Positions 15,372 to 25,200 of a stretch of DNA of 64,000 nt are shown one piece after another (within the stretch, counting starts at the first letter, position 1; the number at the start of each line of letters is the position of its first letter). The notes below the pieces were generated by a model that was not told the DNA's origin, made no database searches, and saw only the letters and a program-made list of their open reading frames with translations. Origin of the DNA: Hymenobacter cellulosivorans (GTDB lineage: Bacteria > Bacteroidota > Bacteroidia > Cytophagales > Hymenobacteraceae); contig NZ_CP095049.1 of NCBI RefSeq assembly GCF_022919135.1, positions 372,001 through 436,000 on the forward strand, read 5' to 3'. The position numbers were made by a program, and so were the translations under genes.

Positions 15372-16811
15372 TTGAGACGCTTTACCTCTCTTACGGAAGT
15401 TCGCAACGAGCTGACGGCAGGCACGACCACCTGCCGTCAGCTCGTGGAGTATTATCTGGATAACATCCAGAAGAAAAGCCATTTGAATGCTTTTCTGGAA
15501 GTATGGCCCGAAGAGGCCCGTGCCCAGGCCGAGGCCGTGGACGCCAAGCTAGCCGCCGGCACTGCCGGTAAGCTGGCCGGTATGGTTATCGGCCTGAAAG
15601 ACGTGCTGGCTTACAAGGACCACGCTCTGCAAAGCAGCAGCCACATTCTGGACGGCTTCAAGTCGCTCTTTACCGGCACGGCCGTGCAGCGCCTGCTCGA
15701 TGAGGACGCCATTATCATCGGTCGCCAGAACTGCGACGAGTTTGCCATGGGCGCCTCCAATGAGACGTCCTACTTCGGCCCAGCCCGCAACGAAATTGAC
15801 CCTGAGCGGGTACCCGGTGGTTCGTCGGGGGGCTCGGCAGTGGCGGTGCAGGCCGACTTGTGCCTGGCCTCGATTGGCTCTGATACGGGCGGCTCGGTTC
15901 GCCAGCCAGCGGCTTTCTGTGGTATCATTGGCTTCAAGCCAACTTACTCGCGCATTTCCCGCTACGGCTTGGTGGCCTACGCTTCGTCGTTCGACCAGAT
16001 TGGCACGCTGACCCGCTCGGTGGAAGACGCGGCCCTACTGCTAGAAGTAATGGCTGGCCCCGACGACTTCGACTCGACTGTGAGCCAGCAGCCCGTGCCG
16101 GCGTATAGTGAGCTGCTGACGCCCGCGCCCCACTACCGCATCGGCTACATCCGCGACACGATGGAGCGGCCCGGCCTGAACCCCGAAATCAAGGCGGCGG
16201 TGGAAGAAACGCTGGATACGCTGCGCGGCCAGGGCCACGTGGTAGATGCCGTGGAGTTCCCCTACCTCGACTTCATTGTGCCCTCCTACTATATTCTGAC
16301 CACGGCCGAAGCCAGCTCCAATCTGAGTCGCTTCGACGGGGTGAAGTATGGCTACCGCGCCCCGGACGCTACGGATCTGGAGTCGCTGTACAAGAAAACC
16401 CGCGCCCAGGGCTTTGGCCCCGAGGTGCAGCGCCGGATCCTGCTGGGTACCTTCGTGCTGTCGGCCGATTATTACGACGCCTATTATACCAAAGCCCAGC
16501 GGGTTCGTCGTTTGATTAAGGACAAGACCGACGAGTTGCTGCGCCAGTACGACTTCCTGGTGCTGCCCACGACGCCGACGACGGCGTTCAAGATTGGCGA
16601 AAACCAGAAAGATGCCTTGGCTATGTATCTGGCCGACATTTTCACCGTACAGGCTTCCCTAGCAGGCGTACCAGCCATTTCGGTACCCGCTGGGGTTGAC
16701 TCGGCCGGTCTGCCGATTGGTGTGCAGGTGCTCAGCGGCGCGTTCCGCGAAGAGCATTTGCTGGCCTTTGCCAATTCTCTCACGGAATCCCTCACTCCCG
16801 CCATTCCCTGA
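15372..16811 (+). CDS. gatA: Glutamyl-tRNA(Gln)/aspartyl-tRNA(Asn) amidotransferase subunit A
   Basis: A 479-residue amidase that releases ammonia from glutamine for the GatCAB complex, which converts Glu-tRNA(Gln) or Asp-tRNA(Asn) to the amidated form. The amidase signature is complete: Lys76 (GLKDVLAYKD), cis-Ser151 in GGSSGGSAVAVQ and nucleophile Ser175 in GSDTGGSVRQPAAFCGIIG. Length fits GatA. The start is TTG 15372: the frame has no ATG before the catalytic Lys region, and TTG starts recur in this window. The stop overlaps the next start as TGATG. gatB and gatC are not in the window. Confidence 0.93.
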   Translation: MRRFTSLTEVRNELTAGTTTCRQLVEYYLDNIQKKSHLNAFLEVWPEEARAQAEAVDAKLAAGTAGKLAGMVIGLKDVLAYKDHALQSSSHILDGFKSLFTGTAVQRLLDEDAIIIGRQNCDEFAMGASNETSYFGPARNEIDPERVPGGSSGGSAVAVQADLCLASIGSDTGGSVRQPAAFCGIIGFKPTYSRISRYGLVAYASSFDQIGTLTRSVEDAALLLEVMAGPDDFDSTVSQQPVPAYSELLTPAPHYRIGYIRDTMERPGLNPEIKAAVEETLDTLRGQGHVVDAVEFPYLDFIVPSYYILTTAEASSNLSRFDGVKYGYRAPDATDLESLYKKTRAQGFGPEVQRRILLGTFVLSADYYDAYYTKAQRVRRLIKDKTDELLRQYDFLVLPTTPTTAFKIGENQKDALAMYLADIFTVQASLAGVPAISVPAGVDSAGLPIGVQVLSGAFREEHLLAFANSLTESLTPAIP

Positions 16812-18814
16812 TGAAAAAGCCGTTATTGCGCGTTGCCGCCCCTTTTCTGCTCCTGGCTTTTACGGCCCGCCCCAGTGCGGCGCAAGTACAACCCGAACTG
16901 AATCCGGCCGGCACGCGCAGTGACGACACCACGCGCGTGCAGCTCACCCAGCCGCTCGACTCCCTGGTAGCCGAGCCCCAATCGGCCCAGGACTCGGCGC
17001 GGCTGGTGTGGCTACAGACGCCGCCCGAGCTGCGCGACCTGGTCGGGGACCGGATAAGCTGCCTCGACACCGACATGCCGCACGTGTTCAACGGCTCGGT
17101 GATGAGCTTTGTGAACTACTTCACATTGCGCAACCGGGGCTACACCCAGCGGATTCTGGAGCGGCAAAACCTGTATTTCCCGCTATTTGAGAAATACTTG
17201 GCCAAATACCACTTGCCCCAGGATTTGAAATACCTGGCCGTGGTAGAATCGGCGCTGGTACCCACGGCCCGCTCCCGGGTGGGCGCCGTGGGGTTGTGGC
17301 AGTTTATGGGCCCCACCGGGCGCGACATGCGGCTGGTGCAGAACGAGTACATCGACGAGCGGATGAATCCGGAGAAGTCGACGGAGGCGGCCTGCAAGTA
17401 CCTGCGCGACCTGTACCGGATGTTTGGCGACTGGGAGCTGGTGCTAGCGGCCTACAACTGGGGCGGTGGCAACGTGCAGCGGGCCATGAAGCGCACCGGC
17501 AAGCGCACCTTCTGGGATTTGTATCCGCAGTTGCCCAAGGAAACGCGCAACTACGTGCCCACCTTTACGGCCGCCATGTACACGCTGCAGTACGCCAAGG
17601 AGCACGGCCTGCACAACGACTCCCTGCGCTACCTCTACCCCGAGGCCCTCGACACCCTGGTTATTTCGGGCCGCAGCCTGGATTTGCGCAAGTTCTCAGC
17701 TCAGTTCGGCCTCGACTCGGCGGCTCTGGCGCGCTACAACCCCGAAATTCGGAAAACCTACCTGCCCGAAACCGTCCAGAACTACAAACTGACGGTGCCG
17801 GCCTGCGTGCGTACCGAGCTGGCCATGCTGAACCGCACTGAGGTACTGGACTTCTGCAAAGTGGTACTGCCCCCACCCCGCCCGATTACGCCTTTGGTGC
17901 CCGCCCTGCCCCCAGCTGATTCTGCCGCGGCTGCCCTGGCTGCAGCGGCTAAAGCGGCGGAGAAACCCCAATACCGTCGGATTCGGCACTCGGTGAAGCG
18001 CGGCGAGAGTGTGGCCGACGTGGCAGAGCGCTACGACGTGAGCCCGGCCCAAATCCGGCGCTGGAACAAGCTGCGCCAAGGCCGGGCCCTGGTACACAAG
18101 CAGCAGCTCGTAGTATTCGTGCCGCTGGAAGCTTCGGAAACAGTAGCTCCTGCCGTAGCGGCCGTAGTGCGTAAGGCCGCCGTGCCGGCCAAGCTGCCGC
18201 TGCCGGATGAGAAACCGGAGAAGGAGGCTGTAGCCAAAGCAGTGGCTCAGGAAGTAGCCGCCGTAACGAAGCCCGCCAAAGCAGCCGCTGCCGACAACGA
18301 CACAACCGAAGCTGCCACGGCCGAGCCAGAAAAGACCGTAGCCGCTGCGCCCGTGCGCAGCTCCCGTAGCAGCCGGGAACGGGAAGCCGCTGCCGCAGCC
18401 AGGGCCGCCAGTGTAGCCACCTCTGACGACGACAGCCTGCCCGCCGAGTACACCGTGCGCCGGGGCGACAACCTGACCCGGCTGGCCCGGGAACGGGGCG
18501 TAACTGTGGCCCAGGTTATGGCTTGGAATAACCTTTCAACTGAAGCCGTGATGCCGGGCCAAAAGCTGCTGTTTCGGGCTCCTACCGAAGCCGAAGCGGC
18601 GACGGCGGCCAGAACCGTAGCGCGCCGGGCCCCGGCCGCGGCCAAGCCCACGGAAGTGTTGCCTGCCCCGAAAGTACACCTGGTGCAGCCCGGCGACACG
18701 CTCTACAACATTTCCCGCCGCTACCAGGGCGTCACGGTAGAGCAGTTGCGCAAGCTCAACAACCTAAAGTCGGATGAGGTGAAGCCGGGGCAGAAGCTGC
18801 TGGTGCAGGGCTAG
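16811..18814 (+). CDS. LysM-containing membrane-bound lytic transglycosylase (MltD-like)
   Basis: A 667-residue secreted peptidoglycan lyase that cleaves the MurNAc-GlcNAc bond to 1,6-anhydro products. It has a signal peptide (residues 1-24) and an SLT/GH23 domain (~125-240) with the catalytic Glu146 in YLAVVESALVPTARS, followed by GAVGLWQFMGPTGRDM and the AAYNWGGGNVQRA motif. A long Ala/Pro-rich linker carries three LysM modules at ~390-435, 546-590 and 621-665 (the last VHLVQPGDTLYNISRRY to the C-terminus). The LysM modules bind glycan strands and the SLT domain cuts them. It follows gatA with a 1-base overlap, an operon of convenience as the functions are unrelated. A clear terminator ends the unit. 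Confidence 0.93.
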   Translation: MKKPLLRVAAPFLLLAFTARPSAAQVQPELNPAGTRSDDTTRVQLTQPLDSLVAEPQSAQDSARLVWLQTPPELRDLVGDRISCLDTDMPHVFNGSVMSFVNYFTLRNRGYTQRILERQNLYFPLFEKYLAKYHLPQDLKYLAVVESALVPTARSRVGAVGLWQFMGPTGRDMRLVQNEYIDERMNPEKSTEAACKYLRDLYRMFGDWELVLAAYNWGGGNVQRAMKRTGKRTFWDLYPQLPKETRNYVPTFTAAMYTLQYAKEHGLHNDSLRYLYPEALDTLVISGRSLDLRKFSAQFGLDSAALARYNPEIRKTYLPETVQNYKLTVPACVRTELAMLNRTEVLDFCKVVLPPPRPITPLVPALPPADSAAAALAAAAKAAEKPQYRRIRHSVKRGESVADVAERYDVSPAQIRRWNKLRQGRALVHKQQLVVFVPLEASETVAPAVAAVVRKAAVPAKLPLPDEKPEKEAVAKAVAQEVAAVTKPAKAAAADNDTTEAATAEPEKTVAAAPVRSSRSSREREAAAAARAASVATSDDDSLPAEYTVRRGDNLTRLARERGVTVAQVMAWNNLSTEAVMPGQKLLFRAPTEAEAATAARTVARRAPAAAKPTEVLPAPKVHLVQPGDTLYNISRRYQGVTVEQLRKLNNLKSDEVKPGQKLLVQG

Positions 18815-18841
18815 GGCTCTTGACAACCCAGAATAGTATAG

Positions 18842-18867
18842 GCCACTCCGTAAAGAGTGGCTTTTTT
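18842..18867 (+). terminator. Terminator after the lytic transglycosylase gene
   Basis: GCCACTC/GAGTGGC stem with a 6-base loop followed by TTTTTT. Confidence 0.85.
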
Positions 18868-19157
18868 GTTACCTCAATCCTTGCCCGGCTGAACCTGGCT
18901 TTGCGGGTCTTTTCGTGGCCGGAAACCTAATTTTGTAGAATCCATTGCCGGTGGCTAGTTCTTACCATACCAGTATTAGGCACCATTACTTATTGTGGCG
19001 TTTGTTGCCAGTGAAACCACTCTAGTATCGGTATACCGTGAGGCATTCTTTGCATTACGGTTGGGCTATACTAGAATACTCGGCTTTGATTCCGGCTGAT
19101 TTCGCCCCAACTTGCTTACTTGCTTTGTTGCAACCCCTCATTTAGTGCGCCGCCCCT
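18868..19157. other. Leader region of maeB
   Basis: About 290 bases with no coding sequence. It holds the -7 element at 18928-18935 and, at 19029-19038, the 10-bp palindrome CGGTATACCG, a candidate operator. Related TAGTAT/ATACTA segments occur at about 19024 and 19070. Confidence 0.4.
18928..18935 (+). promoter_or_regulatory. -7 element upstream of maeB
   Basis: TAATTTTG, fitting TAnnTTTG; a TTTG lies 24 bases upstream, slightly far. It would give a leader of about 215 bases. Confidence 0.4.
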
Positions 19158-21428
19158 ATGCTTAAAATCAATAAACAGGAAGCCCTCGACTACCACTCCC
19201 AGAACCCCGCCGGGAAGATTGAGGTAGTGCCTACCAAGCCCGTCAGCACCCAGCTGGATTTAGCCCTGGCCTACTCCCCCGGCGTGGCCGAGCCCTGCAA
19301 AGCCATTGCCGCCAACAAGGACGACGTGTATAAGTATACCGCCAAGGGCAACCTGGTGGGCGTTATCTCCAACGGCACCGCCGTGCTAGGCCTGGGCAAC
19401 ATTGGCCCCGACGCCAGCAAGCCGGTGATGGAAGGCAAGGGCGTACTGTTCAAGAAGTTTGCCGGCCTCGACTGCTTCGACATCGAAATCGACTGCACCG
19501 ACCCTGAGGAGTTCGTGCGCATCGTCAAGTCCCTGGAGCCTACCTTCGGCGGCATCAACCTGGAAGACATCAAGGCCCCCGAGTGCTTCGTCATCGAAAA
19601 GGCCCTGCGTGAGCAGATGACCATTCCGCTGATGCACGACGACCAGCACGGCACGGCCATCATTTCGTCGGCGGCTCTGCTCAACGCCCTGGAGCTGGTC
19701 GGCAAGGACATCAAGGAAATCAAGCTCGTGGTGAGCGGCGCGGGTGCCGCAGCCATTAGCTGCCTGCGCCTCTACCGGGAGCTGGGCCTGAACGTGGCTA
19801 ACGTGACCGTGTTCGACAAGGACGGCGTCATCAACCAGCACCGCACCGATCTGGCCGAGCTGCAAATGCAGTTTGCCACCAGCAGTAGCGTGACCACCCT
19901 GGCCGAGGCCATGGAAGGCGCCGACGTGTTCCTGGGCCTATCGGCGGCCAACGTGCTGCCTGCCGACCTGCTGCTCAAGATGGCCGACAACCCCGTGGTG
20001 TTTGCCCTGGCCAACCCCGACCCTGAAATCGTGTACGAGCTGGCTCTGGCCACCCGCCCTGACATCATCATGGCTACCGGCCGCTCCGACCACCCCAACC
20101 AGGTGAATAACGTGCTGGGTTTTCCCTACATCTTCCGGGGGGCTATGGACGTGCGCGCCACCGAAATCAACGAGGCCATGAAGCTGGCCGCCGTACAGGC
20201 CCTGGCCGAGCTGGCCAAGGAGCCCGTGCCCGATATGGTCAACAAGGCCTATGGTGACAACACCCTGACCTTCGGCCGCAATTACCTCATCCCCAAGCCA
20301 CTTGATCCGCGCCTGATAACCACGGTAAGCGTAGCTGTGGCCAAAGCCGCCATGGCCAGCGGCGTCGCCCGCCGCGAAATCACCGACTGGCTGGGCTACG
20401 AAGATGAGCTGCGCAGCCGCCTGGGCGTGAATCAGAAGCTGATGAACCGTATCACCAGCGCGGCCAAAGCCAACCCCAAGCGCGTGGTATTTGCCGAGGG
20501 CGACAACTACAAAATCCTCAAATCGGCTCAAATCGTGTACGATGAGGGGATTGCCGTACCGATTCTGCTCGGCAACCGCAAGAAAATTGACGCCATTGCC
20601 CGCGCCAACAGCCTCGATTTGGAAGGCTGCCAGATCATCGACATCCTGGAAGAGGACGCCAAGCGCGATGAGTACGCCGAGCTGCTATTCCGCAAGCGGC
20701 AGCGCCGCGGCATTACCCTGTACGAAGGCCGCCGCCTGCTGCGCGAGCGGAACTACTACGCCTCGATGATGGTCGAAACCGGCGAGGCCGACGCCTTTAT
20801 CAGCGGCCTGAGCAAGGACTACAGCAAGAGCATTCTGCCCGCTCTGCAGGTTATCGGCGTCGACGACGGCGTGCAGCGCGTAGCCGGTATGTACATCATC
20901 CAGCACAAGAAAGGCCCGTTCTTCTTCGCCGACACCACCGTGAATATTGACCCCACGGCCGAGGAAATGGTGGACATCATCGGGCTGGCGGCCCGCACCG
21001 TGCGCTTCTTCGATACTGAGCCCCGGGTGGCCGTGCTGAGCTATTCCAACTTCGGCTCCAACCCCGGCCCCCTGCCCGACAAGGCCCGCCGGGCCACCGA
21101 GCTGGCCAAGAAGCGCTACCCCGACCTGCTCCTCGACGGCGAAATGCAGGCCAACACAGCCCTGAACCCCGAGCTGCTGCGCGAGCAGTACCCCTTCTCA
21201 GAACTGGCCGAAAACGGCGCCAATACCCTGATTTTCCCCAACGTGGTATCGGGCAACATTGCCTACAAGGTGCTCCAGGAAATCGGGGGCGCGGAGGTAA
21301 TCGGGCCGGTACTGATGGGCATGCGCAAGCCGGTGCACATTCTGCAGCTGGGTGCCTCGGTGCGCGAAATCGTGAACATGACAGCTATTGCCGTCGTGGA
21401 TGCCCAGACCAACCGCAAGCCCTTGTAA
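19158..21428 (+). CDS. maeB: NADP-dependent malic enzyme with C-terminal phosphotransacetylase-like domain
   Basis: A 756-residue MaeB-type enzyme, which oxidatively decarboxylates malate to pyruvate and yields NADPH. Residues 1-~160 hold the malic domain (catalytic Tyr39 in YSPGVAEPC, Lys94 in [10 protein letters not shown], metal-binding EDIKAPECF and HDDQHGTA). Residues ~165-400 hold the NAD(P)-binding domain ([34 protein letters not shown]). Residues ~430-756 resemble phosphate acetyltransferase, a domain that in MaeB is usually regulatory, sensing acetyl-CoA. It is monocistronic, with its own leader and terminator. Cofactor preference is inferred from the MaeB architecture. Confidence 0.95.
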   Translation: MLKINKQEALDYHSQNPAGKIEVVPTKPVSTQLDLALAYSPGVAEPCKAIAANKDDVYKYTAKGNLVGVISNGTAVLGLGNIGPDASKPVMEGKGVLFKKFAGLDCFDIEIDCTDPEEFVRIVKSLEPTFGGINLEDIKAPECFVIEKALREQMTIPLMHDDQHGTAIISSAALLNALELVGKDIKEIKLVVSGAGAAAISCLRLYRELGLNVANVTVFDKDGVINQHRTDLAELQMQFATSSSVTTLAEAMEGADVFLGLSAANVLPADLLLKMADNPVVFALANPDPEIVYELALATRPDIIMATGRSDHPNQVNNVLGFPYIFRGAMDVRATEINEAMKLAAVQALAELAKEPVPDMVNKAYGDNTLTFGRNYLIPKPLDPRLITTVSVAVAKAAMASGVARREITDWLGYEDELRSRLGVNQKLMNRITSAAKANPKRVVFAEGDNYKILKSAQIVYDEGIAVPILLGNRKKIDAIARANSLDLEGCQIIDILEEDAKRDEYAELLFRKRQRRGITLYEGRRLLRERNYYASMMVETGEADAFISGLSKDYSKSILPALQVIGVDDGVQRVAGMYIIQHKKGPFFFADTTVNIDPTAEEMVDIIGLAARTVRFFDTEPRVAVLSYSNFGSNPGPLPDKARRATELAKKRYPDLLLDGEMQANTALNPELLREQYPFSELAENGANTLIFPNVVSGNIAYKVLQEIGGAEVIGPVLMGMRKPVHILQLGASVREIVNMTAIAVVDAQTNRKPL

Positions 21429-21459
21429 GGGGCCAGTCAAAATCCGCTTAAACATCCAT

Positions 21460-21508
21460 AAAACGGGATGTTTCCGCTACTAAACTCGGCGGAAACATCC
21501 CGTTTTTT
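21460..21508 (+). terminator. Terminator after maeB
   Basis: An 18-bp perfect stem (AAAACGGGATGTTTCCGC with its complement) with an 11-base loop and a TTTTTT tail. Confidence 0.9.
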
Positions 21509-21523
21509 AGTGGAAAAAGCCAG

Positions 21524-21531
21524 TAAATTTG
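21524..21531 (+). promoter_or_regulatory. -7 element upstream of ruvA-sprA
   Basis: TAAATTTG, fitting TAnnTTTG, placed just after the maeB terminator and about 128 bases before ruvA. Confidence 0.5.
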
Positions 21532-21658
21532 GGATAGAAAACCCCGTGCGTTTCGTTCCTTTTCACCGGGCCTTCACCGGCTCCGAGTATGGCAATATCT
21601 GTATTTCGCCGTGGTCGGTACCTAGCCCCGTTCAGTTTCTTATTCTTAGCTTGCTTGC

Positions 21659-22264
21659 ATGATTGCGTACATCGACGGAAAACTAGCTTACAAGGACCCC
21701 ACCATGGCCATTATGGACGTGAATGGCGTGGGGTACGAAATCAAAATTTCGCTGGCCACCTACTCCAAGCTTCCGGGCGAGGGCGAGAAAGCCAAGATTT
21801 ATACCTACCAGCATATCAAGGAAGATGCCCAGGCCCTCTACGGCTTCCTGGACCCCAACGAGAAAGCCCTGTTTATGCACCTGATTTCGGTGTCGGGCAT
21901 TGGGCCGGGCACGGGCATCATGATGGTGTCGTCGATGTCGGTGGGCGAAATCCGCCACGCCATCGTGAATGAGGACGTGCGTTCCATTCAGAGCATCAAG
22001 GGCGTGGGGCCCAAAACGGCGCAGCGCGTGATTCTGGACCTGCGCGACAAGCTGCGCAAAGACGAGCTACTTAGCAAAGCCGGGGTGGATACCGTGCCGC
22101 TGGCCCGGGCACACAATACGAACCGCTCGGAAGCGTTAGCGGCCTTAGTGACTTTGGGCTTTGCCCGCGCCGCCGCCGAGAAGAATTTAGACCAGATTCA
22201 GCAAAAGCACGGCAACGAGTTGAGCGTGGAGGAACTGATTAAATTTGCTCTTAAGTCCCATTAG
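21659..22264 (+). CDS. ruvA: Holliday junction branch-migration protein RuvA
   Basis: A 201-residue DNA-binding subunit of the RuvAB motor, which migrates Holliday junctions during recombinational repair. It has the three expected parts: an OB-fold (1-~62, MIAYIDGKLAYKDPTMAIMD start), two helix-hairpin-helix motifs (VSGIGPGTGIMMVSSM and IKGVGPKTAQRVILDLRDKL), and a C-terminal RuvB-binding domain after a flexible linker (SEALAALVTLGFARAAAEKN). The next gene, sprA, continues in the same frame 24 bases after its stop, so the two are probably cotranscribed. Confidence 0.96.
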   Translation: MIAYIDGKLAYKDPTMAIMDVNGVGYEIKISLATYSKLPGEGEKAKIYTYQHIKEDAQALYGFLDPNEKALFMHLISVSGIGPGTGIMMVSSMSVGEIRHAIVNEDVRSIQSIKGVGPKTAQRVILDLRDKLRKDELLSKAGVDTVPLARAHNTNRSEALAALVTLGFARAAAEKNLDQIQQKHGNELSVEELIKFALKSH

Positions 22265-22288
22265 AATTTTACCTGGCCCCGCGTCTGC

Positions 22289-25200
22289 TTGTTACACTTG
22301 AACTCCGGTAAGAAGTCCCTCACCGTTTCGGTAGTTATTGTCGCGTCCTTGCTGGCCTGGTGGTCACAAGCCGCCCCTACCGGAGCTGGTCCCTTTGCCT
22401 TGCGTCAGCTGTGGGCCTGGCTTCCTAAGCCTGGTCGCCTCAGCCGTGTGGCCTTTGCTCCCGACACGCCCCGGGTCGTATTACCCGACACAAGTCGTTA
22501 CCGGCCTAGCCGCCGCCCTAAGGTGGCACCCGAGGACCGGCCTGGCTCCCCGTTTGCTCCCCAGCGGCGGCAGTCGCCGCTGTTGCTGGACCTGCCCTCG
22601 AACGTGAACCTGCAGGTGACGCCCGACGACAGTCTAGAATACTACGATGTGCGCGAAAAGGTTGGGGCCGACATCGATTTTCGGGACCCGAGCTTGATGA
22701 CGTTCCAGGAATATTCGGAATGGCAGCAGCGCCAGGCCGTGCGCGACTATTTCCGGTCCCGCTCGGCCGGGGGCGTCGTGGGCGACCCCGCCGCGCCCGA
22801 AACCAAGCGCCTGATTCCCAAAATCTACCTGGGCCCAATGGCCGACCGCCTCTTCGGGGGCAGCTACGTGGACATCCGCCCGAATGGGGCCGTGACCCTG
22901 CGTATGGGCGCGCGCTTCAACCGTAACTTGAACCCCACGCTGACCTTGCGCCAGCAGCGGGTGGGCGACTTCCAGTACGAGCAGAACATGAACCTGAACC
23001 TCACCGGCCAGATCGGGGAGAAACTGCGGCTCACGTTCAACTACGACACCAAGGCGGCCTTCGACTTCGAAAACAACATGAAGCTCGATTACACGGGCTT
23101 CGAAACCGAAATCATCCGCAAGATTGAGCTGGGCAACGTGAGCCTGCCGCTCAACAACTCCCTGATTCAAGGCGGCCAGAACCTGTTCGGCGTCAAGACC
23201 CAACTGCAGTTTGGCAAGCTGGCCGTGACGGCCGTGGCCAGCACCCTGCGCGGCACCGCCGACGCGGTAAGCGTGCAGAACGGGGCCCAGAGCCGCAACT
23301 TCGAAATCAAATCGAGCCAGTATGAACGGGACCGGCACTTCTTCCTGGCCCAGTTCTTCCGGGACCGGTACGACGCGGCCCTGCGCAACCTGCCGACCAT
23401 TCAGTCGGGTGTTGAAATCAACAACATCGAGGTGTACGTCACCAACGACAACCGCCAGAGCGACAACCTGCGCAACGTAGTGGGGTTGATGGACCTGGCC
23501 GAGCCGGTGCGGGTATACCGGGAGCAGTTTCGGCGCAGCCTTAGCCGCCTGCCGGCCGACAACGGCTCGAACCGCGAGTACCAGGAAGTGGTGATTGATG
23601 GTACTACTAGGGCCCGCAGCACCGAGTCGGTAGACAATTACCTGAACACCAAATACGGCGGCCGGCAGCAGCTGACCAAAACTGTGGACTACGAGCGGGT
23701 ACGGGCCCGCCTGCTGAACCCGCGCGAATACACCCTCAACCCCCAGCTGGGGTATCTGTCATTGAATACGCCGCTGCTGCCCGAGCAGGTGCTGGCCGTG
23801 GCCTATACCTACACCTACAATGGCAAGACGTACAGCGTTGGGGAACTGTCGACCAATAACACGCAGGTAGCCCCGGATCAGGTGCTGTATCTGAAGATGC
23901 TCAAGGCCAGCAACCCCGGCGTGAATCTGGCTGACCCCAACGTCAATACGGAGAATAAGAACCTGCTGACGCGCAACCTGCCGACCTGGGACCTGATGAT
24001 GAAAAACATCTACGCCCTGAATGCCAGCCAGCTCAACCGCGACAATTTCCAGCTTCAGATTGTCTACAAGGACGACGCAACCGGCGTCGACCTTATCTCG
24101 CTTAAGGAAGGTCAGAGAATTGCCAACCGGCCGATTATCGAGGTGCTGAACCTGGATAACGTAAACCCCAACAACGACCAGAACCCCGACGGCAACTTCG
24201 ACTTTTTCCCCGGCACGACCATCGACCCGGACCTGGGCAAGATTATCTTCCCCGTGGTGGAGCCCTTTGGCAGCTACCTGCGAGCCCAGTTCGACACGGC
24301 CAACGTCAACACGACCATTGCGCAGCAGGAGCGGGACTTGGCGCGGCGGTACGTGTACCAGGAGCTCTACACCCAGACCCAGAGCGACGCCCAGCAGCGC
24401 CAGGAAAAGGATAAGTTCTTTTTGCGGGGCCGCTTCCAGGCTACTGCTACCGATGAAATCAGTTTGCCGGGCCTGGGCATTGCCGAGGGCTCAGTACGGG
24501 TGACGTCGGGTAGCACCGTGCTGGAGGAAGGCCGCGACTACCAGGTGTTTTACGACCAGGCCAAGGTCAAGATTCTGAATGCCAGCTACCTGAACTCGGC
24601 CAACGAGCTCAAGGTGTCGTTTGAGAAGAACGCCCTGGTGCAGGTGCAGCCGCGCAAGCTGCTCGGGGCCCGCTTCGACTACCGCCTCAACCAGGACGTG
24701 AACTTCGGCGCAACGGTGCTCCACCTGCTCGAAAACCAGGCGCCCGGCATCAACCGCGTCAACATCGGCGACGAGCCCGGCAACAACACCATCTACGGCT
24801 TCGACGTGAACATGCGGCGCGAGTCGCGGGCCTTGACCAAGTACCTGGACATGCTGCCCCTGATTTCAACCAAAGAGCCTTCGTCGGTGGCCTTCAGCGG
24901 GGAAATTGCCCAGCTGGTACCCGGTAAGTCGAAGCTCGGCCGCGGCGAAGACGGGGTATCTTACATCGACGACTTTGAAAACGCCCGCACGCCCTACTCT
25001 CTGGGCGGCGTTAGCGCGGCCATGGCCTGGCGCCTGGCGGCCACCCCGATTACCATTCCCAAGCCCGCCAATACCACCGACCTGGGTTACGGCTTCAAGC
25101 GGGCCAAGCTGGCCTGGTACACCGTTGACCAGACCTACTACACTGGCGGCCCCGGCAAGCCCAGCAACATCAATGACACGGACCTGAAGGACCACTACAC

